A stretch of DNA of 64,000 nucleotides from Saturnia japonica (lineage: Eukaryota > Arthropoda > Insecta > Lepidoptera > Saturniidae), in assembly GCA_033032175.1 (NCBI GenBank), contig CM065307.1, positions 3,348,001 to 3,412,000 on the forward strand. The letters are read 5' to 3'. Shown in pieces: positions 57,001 to 64,000 of the stretch; within the stretch, counting starts at the first letter, position 1; every line of letters begins with the position of its first letter. A program made the position numbers and the translations under genes. The notes below the pieces were generated by a model. It was given only the letters and a program-made list of their open reading frames with translations, did no database searches and was not told where the DNA came from.

Positions 57001-60000
57001 ATTGTTTCAATATATCAAAGAAAAGAGTAGAATTATACTGTAGTGTTGGACTCGCCAGGTAGCTTCCCTAACAAAGATGGACAACTGGTGGAATTTGACA
57101 TTAATTAATGTCGGCCTCTAATTTTATTTCCATCAAAGCTACCTTATAAGACTTGCTAAAATATTTCAGAGATAGTCCAGTAGAGGAGACGTTAACTAAT
57201 ACGTCAAGTCAGAGCACAGTCGGTAACTTGAAATGTGACATCTGCGATAAACAATTCACATACAAGAAAGCCCTACTGACCCATCAGCTAAAACATACAG
57301 AAACCGATGTGAAAATGGAGCCACCAGACAAGGACTCTAGTTTACCCAATGAGACTTACAAGGAGTCCGATTCTGAATCGAGTGTCGAAGGTGACGATAA
57401 CACTTGTGACATATGCGAAAAGCAGTTCTCGTATAAACGTCTATTGGTGCAACACAAGCGGACCAAGCATACAATGGTCGCCGGCTTTAAGCGCTCGAAG
57501 ATAACCCTGAAAGACTGCCCCGTGAGGTGTTTGATATGCGATCTGGAGATGAAAGTGAGCAATATAAACGAGCACAACCAGAAACACATAGCGTTGAACA
57601 TGAAGCCGAGGAATATTTACACGTGTAAAGAGTGCGGCAATAACTTCAAGAGCTGCAGCGCTTTAGCGAATCACATAAAGTTTGTTCACAGGTCAGTAAG
57701 AGTTTTGTATATCTTAATATTTAATGCTAAGTCCATTGGTTTTAATGTTTTTTTTTTAAACGGCTTAATATGCTAACGGTAACGTTAATATGTTATATGG
57801 TAACGGAGCCTTAATATGTTGTTTATTCTGCGTTTTTTATTCGAAAGGATTGGACTAATGTCAAACAAAAATAATCTTTCCACATTTATTTTTCTATTGT
57901 TGTGCCTAGCATTTCTTTTTTGAATCGTAAGATTTGAAATACTGATTTTGAAAGTTTTTATTAATTAATTGAAATATTTTGCGTTATCCAACAAGCCCGA
58001 TAACTTACTACTATCATTGCATAATTCAGGAAAGTATAAAAAGTATATGGCGAACTTCTGCAAAAAGAGAAAAAAACCTTAAGACAGAACACTTTGGTTG
58101 TCCCACGAGATGTGAATTTGTCTCCCTAAATTCGATATTCACAGTTGAAGAGTTCAATGTTTTTTGAAAATCACTTACCGATAAGTATAATATCTCATAC
58201 GGTTTTACAATTAGTACTGATTTAAAAACACAATAAAGTAGCAACATATGAAATATCATTTTACTTTGTGGGAATAAAAAACGCACTATAGTTATGTTTC
58301 TGTGTTTAAAGTGAACTAAATAAGAAAATATATACATATTTAAATAAGGTTTTTTTGTTGGGTAAAATTGGGTTTCTATTTGGTTAAATATTTAATAGTC
58401 ACGCTGAGTTGGACGGACGCCTTTTCATAATGGCGAGACGTTAGTGTTGAGTAATTTGTATTGTTATGTTCTCAGTCTCTGGTTTTATCTTTATTTTAAA
58501 TCCATGTCTTGTTGTTTATGAATCTATGATTTCTTTCTTTCTGATTATACAGGAGAGAGAAAAAGTTTTTTTAACGATTTGTTAGGTGTGTGCGTGACAT
58601 GCATATTGTGATGATATATCATTAGTAAAATATATACATTTAGTCGTAGCATGAAGTTAAATGGGTAACTTTGGTATTATGGTAATTAATGAAGTTAATT
58701 ACCTCAAAAAATAGGTTATAAAATGCAAACACAATGACAAAAACAATATTAGCTTTATAATTTATACTAGTATTATAAAATTTAAGAACTATGCTCACTA
58801 CGCGATGATCATAAGAAGCGGAGCAGTAACTATGAACATTGAAACGGAGTGGAACGGAGCTGTGTAAATTTTCATGCATTTTTATTGGTCGAAATTTGCA
58901 CAGCTCCGCTACAGTGGACAGGCAGCCTAAGTTGCGAGTAGGTATGTTAACGGCAGCCCTTGAATAGCTGATCGAATAAATTTAACACGGATGGAAACCG
59001 TGAGGCACGGATAGTTATAATACATATGACTAATTTACACAAGACATGAAATATTATATTGTCATTAGGTTAAAACAGCAAGTACCAAATGAGACGAAGA
59101 TGAAAGAATTCAGTACACCGGACTTGGCGGATTTTTGTGAGGTCGTTGTGACAAAGGCGGAACCGCTGGATTGGATCCAGAGTCACAACGACTTTGGTGA
59201 GGTTCCGATTGACGATCATAATGGAGAGAGCAAACCAGTGGTCGATATGGCCGGGTTCACTTGTCCCATTTGCGGAAAGAAGATGCCAACGCTTATATCG
59301 CTGAAGCGGCACGTGAATTGGCATTCGAACGTTGGGAATAATATCCAGAAGGTGATCGAATGTTTCGTTTGCAAGGAGGTAAGTTTTGTTTTTGTGTTGC
59401 ATTTAGTTTTTTACATTCATCTACAAGCTGTCGTTAGATGATAATGTGGCCCAAGATGGGTAACAAACACGCTAAGCTGGACTGGATCTCAAATGCAAGC
59501 TGCCGGAGCTCACCTATAGGTTTTTGGTGACGGATTTTCAAATTGAGGGTGGTAGCTAGGCAGACGGGCATTAGAAATTGCCCTACCACCATGATATGGT
59601 TTAATCATGATGTTTTCCTTCACTGATAGCTCAAGCTCATTGTGGGATTCAAACTCACTTGATTAGTCGCGATGTCCGAACACGCTATCACAGTGCCATT
59701 ACTGCATAAAAATGTTGACTATTGGTTTATGAAATGTAAATCACGAAATAATTGGTTATGGTTGTAATCATAATTTTCAATAATTTAAACTCACTTAGTA
59801 TTCCATTTGATATTTTTGGTTACTTGTTAAGCTATTAGCAGTTCAGTTACTTAAACAGTTTTATTGTTTAATTTCTTAGGAAATTAATCATAATTTTCTT
59901 TTTTGGGATTCTATACCTTATAGTGTTGTAAAACATTATATCTATTGTTTTGTATCGCGACCCAATAGATTGCATAGATAACTTGGCAAAAATGGTAATT

Positions 60001-62933
60001 CACGAAAATCTTTATTTAAATCACAAAATGCATTCCCATATTATGTACTTTCTTTTGCAAATATACTATCGATAGTTAATCTCCCAACTATGGAATCAAT
60101 AGTGCAAGTAACTATAGAATTTTACCAACACTAATATCTCATAATAATAAAAAACTGAACCCATAATTATAGTGTGTTTCTAATTCTATTCCTTAATTCT
60201 AATTCACTATATTTAGCTATCTATATAAATCACCATCATCTCTTCCAGACGTTTAGATTTCAATGCCATTTCAAAATTCACATGCGTCAACACTACCAAG
60301 ATAAGAATCTCGACCCGAAGCTTCTCACTTGCTCAATCTGCAACCGGAAGAGTAAGCATTTGCGCGCCGCCAGGGCGCACATGAACTACCACAAGCAGAC
60401 GCGTTTCCAGAACAAGGATTACCAGTGCTCAATATGCAAACGGGTCTTCCAGTTCAGAAAAGTGTATCTATCACATATGGCTATCCATTATAAGAGGGGG
60501 GACAGCATCCAGAACACCGTAGTAGGCTGCGTCGGTGATAATGTTGAAAATAACGTCAACGATGGTACACACACGTGTAACATTTGTGGTAAAGTGTGCG
60601 ATTCTGAAAACTCTTTAAAACACCATACAATATGGCACAAATCTAAAACGTCCCTATATGGTGCCAGACACGAGTGTGACATCTGCAACCTCCAGTTCAC
60701 GAGTAAAAAATGGTTAGACGTCCACACGAGGACGCACTACGAAGACGATAACGGTCCATTCAAATGCAACATTTGCGGCAAAGGGTTTACATCTGAGGAG
60801 TATCATCGCAGGCATGTTAAATCTCACAATTTTGACCATGAATCTCACAAAAAACGCATCGAGAGACTCAGAAAAGATAAAGTTAAGTGTCCAATATGCA
60901 ATCGATATTATCCTGACCTTGTGAAACTTATTCGACATCTCAGAAGGACTCATCCGGAAAGTAAAATGATCAAAGAGGACCCGGACGCGCCCGTACAGAA
61001 ATACTATGCTTGCAAGTTATGCGCGAAAGTGTTTTTGGATGAGAGACGACTCCAACATCATGAGGAAGCCCACCTCAGGAAGCCAGAATTCTTCAAATGC
61101 AAGTTCTGCGGCAAGAAAACGATTTCATTGAAGAACCATAGAGTTCATATTAAAGGACATTTGACAACAAAACACACAGACAATCCGCTGAAATGTCCAC
61201 ACTGTGAAGAGGTGTTTGTTAAAGGTTACGATTTGCATCACCACTTACGTGATGTGCATGATATTAATGAGACTTGGATAGCAGAGCGCACCGAACAAGT
61301 CCTCAATGGACCTCTGAAAGACCTGCAGTGCTCTGTCTGCTTCAAAATCTTGGCAAGTAAGGGCAACTTTCAGCGTCATATTGACTATCACAATTCTCTA
61401 AGATGCAACTACTGCTTCGATTACTTTAGTGCTTTGAGATTTTTGGAAGGGCATTTGGGGTTCGCTTGTGAAAAGAAACAGTTAATAGGAAACACTGAAA
61501 TATATCCAAAGAAACTGAAATGCCACATTTGCTACAAAGCTTTCCATCTGCAAGTCAAGTTAGACTGTCACCTACGAACTCAGCATGACATAAAAGTGCT
61601 CCGGGAAGCATCGTCCGAGAAAAAGGAAAGTGTCTGCGATTATTGTTTCAAAGTGTTTGAAAACGAATACGCACTGACCACGCATAAGATATACCATAGA
61701 ACCATTGGATACTATGGATGCATTTATTGTAAAAGGAAATTCAATACTTTGACACTGTATAGAAAACATAAAAACGCGCACTTTTCACAACTAAACGTTG
61801 ACGATCCCTGGAAATGCGAGCATTGCGATGAGACGTTTGTCGCTTTTAGACAATTTATATATCACATGCGGGACGTCCACGGCGATGACAAAGAATGGTT
61901 GGTCATGCCAAAAGATTCCATTGAAGAAACATGTCCTATATGCAATAAAGTGTTCATGAATTTACACAGACATTTAGACTATCATGAGGAAAATAAATGT
62001 AAGAAGTGCGGCGAATATTTTTACTCCACCGTCGAGTACGATAACCATCTATGCGCTATTGAGAGTGACGATGAAGTGACCGTGAATTGTGATAACGATA
62101 AGGTACAAAAATACGGGGAATGTCCGTTTTGCTTCAAGCCTATAACGAAGAAGAATTCCAGACGTCTGCATGACCAAATACACAAGGGCTCAGGATCGAT
62201 ATCCTGTCGGTTCTGTCCACTTAAATTTAAAACTATGGACGCATTCAATATACACGCTTTCTCACACCGAAGTAGAAAGTACAACAAGAGACCGATAAAA
62301 TGTAGAAATTGCCCCGAGAAGTTTGTACAGTACGGGCCATTTATGAGACATATGAAATTTGTCCACAAATCTGTGAAGAAAGTTCACTACAGAGCGACGG
62401 TGAAGCCTGAGAAGTGTCTGGTGTGCGGTGGTGAATTCCCTAACCTTCACAACCACTACCGAGCACACTTACTTAATCAGTGCCAACTCTGCCGAAAATA
62501 TTTCACATCTTACCAACTGTTTTCGAACCACGAGTGCGATAAGGAAGATTCTGATCCCACCAAAGTGTTCATTAGTGATGCAAATCTCATTTTCCTCATA
62601 AACAGTTACGTACCTAAGGACGAAAAAGACGATGAGAAATTCTATGGCTACAGCGATGAAGAAGATGAGGAGATTGCGCCTACCCCCAGTGTCCAGTCGC
62701 AACCGGAGGAGAATCCTGATAAGAAACCTCTTCACAATCTAGTTCAATCTCCGATTATATCCGACGTATTGTCGTTATTTCACAAAGAGGAAGTGAAGAG
62801 TCAAGACGAAGACTGTATCAGTCAAGACGGTGATTGTAATAGCCAGAATACTGATGTTGATGTCGTAAATCTAAGTGACGACTCAATGGATATTAATGAA
62901 GAAATCCCCATAGTTGTGATCGATGACGATTAG
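45100..62933 (+). CDS. ZAD-type C2H2 zinc-finger protein with about 34 fingers
   Basis: Six exons join in frame: 45100-45219, 54967-55099, 55738-56824, 57170-57691, 59069-59378 and 60249-62933, giving about 1618 aa. Exon 1 encodes MALKLGKCRLCLKLGDFYSI and supplies the first Cys pair (C8, C11) of a ZAD domain. Exon 2 starts VYEGDGLPDKVCSECIQKL and supplies the second pair (C52, C55). Exon 3 has an acidic/Ser-rich linker with a basic KRPRF patch, then six fingers. Exon 4 adds four. One finger spans the exon 5/6 junction (CFVCKE then TFRFQCHF...H). Exon 6 carries the rest. Linkers are irregular rather than TGEKP type. The tail is acidic and ends with VDVVNLSDD and IPIVVIDDD, which resemble SUMO-interaction motifs. 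ZAD domains dimerise, and ZAD zinc-finger proteins are insect nuclear DNA-binding or chromatin proteins. The target is unknown. Intron 1 is 9.7 kb and filled with transposons. Confidence 0.88.
45505..45688. mobile_element. Pogo/Tc1-type MITE in intron 1
   Basis: 184 bp with perfect 20-bp terminal inverted repeats CAGTGTAAACTCTTTATAAC, flanked by TA on both sides. Internal GTTATA-type repeats echo the ends. No coding capacity. Confidence 0.85.
46020..46290 (+). repeat. Dispersed repeat family A copy in intron 1
   Basis: It matches 2150-2420 across TTTAGGCCCTAA through CACATAATGATCCATC, and 17345-17510 across TTTA.TGGATGCACAGAGA through the same end. Confidence 0.6.
46318..46640 (+). repeat. 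tRNA-derived SINE copy in intron 1
   Basis: The head resembles a tRNA promoter: an A-box-like GATGGCTCAGTGATTA and a B-box-like GAGTTTGAATCCC spaced about 35 bp apart. Then come a shared body (TGATGGTAGAGC...TCTACCACCCTCAAGTTGAAAATCTGTCACCAA) and a tail CTAAACCTATAAATG. Reverse-oriented relatives lie at 59430-59715, 21465-21585 and 12640-12770. Confidence 0.7.
47153..48046 (-). mobile_element. Helitron-like family H2 copy, interrupted by family H1
   Basis: The two outer parts match 43558-44255 in order on the minus strand (TGTGCC.CGCG.TTTCA.C.GCATATAATTTAGAAGAAAT at one end; GCTATCATATAAAA...ACTGGTAGTTCCAGAGATT at the other). Between them, 47218-47725 is a plus-strand family H1 copy. The 5' end of this element is then cut at 48046 by the gag-bearing element. 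Confidence 0.68.
47218..47725 (+). mobile_element. Helitron-like family H1, complete copy nested in H2
   Basis: It starts TCTATACAATTAATAAAATT after an A and ends GGGCACAGCTAT before T. It contains a (TCTG)n tract and the family blocks in order. It sits inside the older minus-strand H2 copy. Confidence 0.72.
48481..50305 (+). pseudogene. Jockey-type gag (ORF1) with zinc knuckles, two lesions
   Basis: A gag of about 600 codons in two frames. The N-terminal part is Pro/Lys-rich. After a one-base loss in a C-run (48708-48715) the frame shifts and continues past MRCWMAVFYTIQEAEL, an acidic region and SYAQIAGKL. Then follows a PRE_C2HC-type nucleic-acid-binding domain with LKIAIRGLPADTNTDDVAAAL (about 49530-49590) and RGVRIEAWRGKKG. 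Next come two or three CCHC zinc knuckles, CHRC...CHKDIACVRCGGPHYARDC and CANCGGEHPAN. A TAG at 49793-49795 stops the frame inside the first knuckle, where related gags often have Gln, consistent with one C-to-T change. ORF1 of Jockey/TRAS-like non-LTR elements has this architecture. No ORF2 follows. Confidence 0.8.
50324..50340 (+). other. Stem-loop after the gag frame
   Basis: CGCCCGT TGTT ACGGGCG is a perfect 7-bp stem with a 4-base loop, 18 nt after the gag stop. It may be part of the element's 3' recognition structure. Confidence 0.6.
50595..51369. other. Intron 1 DNA without recognised elements
   Basis: The first bases resemble the end of the interrupted family H2 Helitron (TATTAGT..ATA). 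The remainder is AT-rich. An open stretch at 50992-51333 has no recognisable domain. Confidence 0.35.
51370..51852 (-). pseudogene. Tc1-like transposase remnant
   Basis: The minus strand reads MDQFLYKNVLEGTMLPYAEN, then FQHDNDPKHTTC (the second catalytic Asp box of Tc1 transposases), then a region where SPDLNPIE should be but the frame is broken. A weak C-terminal match runs to about 51370. The N-terminus is missing. Confidence 0.75.
52920..54180 (+). pseudogene. Jockey-type reverse transcriptase remnant
   Basis: Blocks in order: RPQAGADGISTLFVKRC (about 52985), IKNYRPISIL (about 53150), FSSTFDKVNHSLLLKKL (about 53280), TSGVPQGSHLGPILFTLFI (about 53440) and FAIDLKIYKI (about 53530). The last stands where family members have YADDLKIY, so the catalytic Asp pair is damaged. 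The thumb region (SLTFKPHINFIVNKSAQMLG) follows at about 53765. Stops and frameshifts are scattered through it. The endonuclease and ORF1 are absent. Confidence 0.8.
54181..54966. other. End of intron 1
   Basis: AT-rich, with an (AT)n microsatellite at 54886-54908 and a somewhat GC-richer patch at 54770-54880. The acceptor TTTCAG at 54961-54966 closes the intron. Confidence 0.45.
55109..55260 (+). mobile_element. Helitron-like 5' end fragment in intron 2
   Basis: TCTATACCATACCAATATAA then AAGAGGAAAGATTTG, a T-run, ATGGATAAACTCAAAAACTACTG and ACCGATTTTAAAAATTCTTTCACC. This resembles the 5' part of a common lepidopteran Helitron type, with the 3' part missing. Confidence 0.55.
55530..55600 (-). 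repeat. LINE/SINE 3'-end fragment in intron 2
   Basis: The reverse complement shares ordered blocks with 13485-13600 in RpLP0 intron 4 (GTAA.... and ATCA.G.AGCGCGTTGCCGAC-like). Short and diverged. Confidence 0.45.
57692..59068. other. Intron 4 of the zinc-finger gene
   Basis: 1377 bp. No clear repeat, RNA gene or extra exon was recognised. Two facing CACAGCTCCG-type blocks near 58850-58910 form a small inverted repeat. Confidence 0.45.
59430..59715 (-). repeat. tRNA-derived SINE copy in intron 5
   Basis: A reverse-oriented relative of 46318-46640. The tRNA-like head lies at the right end (minus-sense ATGGCACTGTGATAGCG..., then GTTTGAATCCCACAATGAGC) and the body has GGTAGCTAGGCAGACGGGCA. 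The two copies are clearly diverged. Confidence 0.65.
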
Positions 62934-63200
62934 AAAGTATCGACATTACGATTAAAGTACGCGTGGATAGTCGTAATGCAGTGGTCAGTCATTGTGTTAT
63001 TATTTAGGGAGCATAGTCATTGTACAAAATATCTTGAAATTTGCGTTTTATCGTGTAGTTTTTAGTAAATTCAAAATAATATAGAAAACTGATTGTAGCA
63101 TTTATTTGTATATAATATAAATATAATTTTGTGGAAACCTACCAAATTGCCGTGAACGATTGGTTTGTGCACTAAAGCACTGTGTGTTTTAAAAGTATTA
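62934..63200. other. 3' UTR and flank of the zinc-finger gene
   Basis: An ATTAAA at about 62952 is a possible poly(A) signal. The rest is AT-rich up to the MITE target site. Confidence 0.4.
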
Positions 63201-63370
63201 GTCCAGAAACATACTTTTAGCACGACACGCGACGCGACTCGCAGGGAGAGATATAGAGAATAAAGCGAGATAGAGGATGAGCGCTATTTGATTATCTAGG
63301 TTTATAGCATAGTTCTGTCCTTTTGTCTCCGCGTTGCGTCGCTTGGCGTGCTAAAAGTATGTTTTTGGCT
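63201..63370. mobile_element. MITE with TTA target duplication (PIF/Harbinger-like)
   Basis: 170 bp with inverted ends GTCCAGAAACATACTTTTAG and, as reverse complement of the right end, AGCCAAAAACATACTTTTAG, continuing through CACG.CA.GCGACGC. TTA flanks both sides (63198-63200 and 63371-63373). A 3-bp TTA duplication suits PIF/Harbinger elements. No coding capacity. Confidence 0.78.
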
Positions 63371-63373
63371 TTA

Positions 63374-63911
63374 GAAGCTTACTTAACTGTAAATGTAACG
63401 TATTTGAGCGTGGACTTATATAAGAGGGTGTTTAAGGTTCTTGATCTCCCTAGCCCTCCGTTGCTTAGTCTTCGCTGAAACGCTAATTTTCGCCGAACCT
63501 TTTCTTTTCATGACACAAAACCATTTTGAGACAATATGCAAGCTCTATTACTATACCGGGTATTAGGAGACCGCTTCCGAAAACGAGGACAGACGATAGT
63601 GCTAATGACACCTTTGATGATGGGTCGGAATAAAAATCGATCCTGGAGAAAAAAATCCCATTTTGAAAACGTTTTATTAGCATTATTCACGCTCCATCAT
63701 GTCAGTACTGCTAAATGAAACGATAATTTCAAAAAAAAATCATTACTTTACATTAAATAATAACAAACAATTAAACATAAAATTTCCAATTTGCGAGAGA
63801 TAGGTTGCACGTACGAAAAGTTCAGTATGAACATTTTCATTTTTAAATGGTTTGACTAGTTTGATTTCTATTTATCCCTTTTATCCACCTTTTATCCCAT
63901 GGTTTTTTTAT
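63374..63911. other. Right-flank DNA, nothing recognised
   Basis: Open stretches on both strands at 63483-63718 share the same bases and have no recognisable domain. Confidence 0.35.
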
Positions 63912-63959
63912 CTCTTTGATATTAGATTTTTTAAACTCCTTGATATTAGATTTTTTAAA
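63912..63959 (+). repeat. 24-bp tandem repeat, two units
   Basis: CTCTTTGATATTAGA... and CTCCTTGATATTAGA..., each followed by TTTTTTAAA, differ at one base. Confidence 0.8.
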
Positions 63960-64000
63960 CTATATCTAATTTTAGATAAGTCTTTAAAATAAGTAGGAAC

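Noticed and set aside
1..64000. CRISPR arrays, operons, ribosome-binding sites and other prokaryotic features.
   Set aside because: The window is eukaryotic nuclear DNA with spliced genes. No regularly spaced direct repeats were seen.

Overview
The window looks like AT-rich nuclear DNA from a moth or butterfly (Lepidoptera). Genes have introns with GT/AG borders. The ribosomal P0 gene has an insect-like exon layout. Much of the intergenic and intronic DNA is made of Helitron-like, tRNA-SINE-like, mariner and Jockey-type remnants of a kind common in lepidopteran genomes. The species cannot be named from the sequence alone.

Host genes, left to right: (1) 1623-2834, minus: the first two coding exons of a PAXBP1/GCFC-family gene that runs off the left edge. 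(2) 11289-15795, plus: complete RpLP0 (ribosomal stalk protein P0, 316 aa, six coding exons, one 5' UTR intron). Its introns 3 and 5 each carry a related H/ACA-type snoRNA candidate. (3) 34739-36928, minus: an intronless PRMT9-like arginine methyltransferase (729 aa). (4) 37760-38897, minus: a two-exon RCC1-domain protein resembling RCCD1 (353 aa). (5) 45100-62933, plus: a ZAD/C2H2 zinc-finger gene of six exons and about 1618 aa with about 34 fingers. Its first exon lies 9.7 kb upstream of the second, across an intron full of transposons.

Mobile DNA fills most of the rest. 3407-4428 is a miniature LTR element (TRIM) with two 271-bp LTRs and a 5-bp target duplication. 5578-7213 is a decayed P-element/THAP9-like transposase. 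9537-10023 and 16268-17210 are mariner and IS630-type remnants. 24167-31547 is a Tigger/pogo-type transposon broken by a solo LTR (25949-26791, target duplication CTCTG) and by a Jockey-group retrotransposon (about 27140-29670). Two Helitron-like families recur, and one copy is nested inside another at 47153-48046. 48047-50594 is a gag-only element with LTR-like ends. Tc1 and Jockey remnants lie at 51370-51852 and 52920-54180. MITEs lie at 45505-45688 and 63201-63370, and a perfect 62-bp inverted repeat at 22007-22162.

The host genes do not form one pathway. RpLP0 serves translation, and its introns probably produce RNAs for rRNA modification. PRMT9, RCCD1, PAXBP1 and the zinc-finger protein are nuclear or chromatin/splicing-related by family. 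The best candidates for something not obvious from gene lists are the twin intronic H/ACA snoRNAs, the gag-only element with LTR-like borders, and the very long ZAD zinc-finger protein ending in two SUMO-interaction-like motifs.
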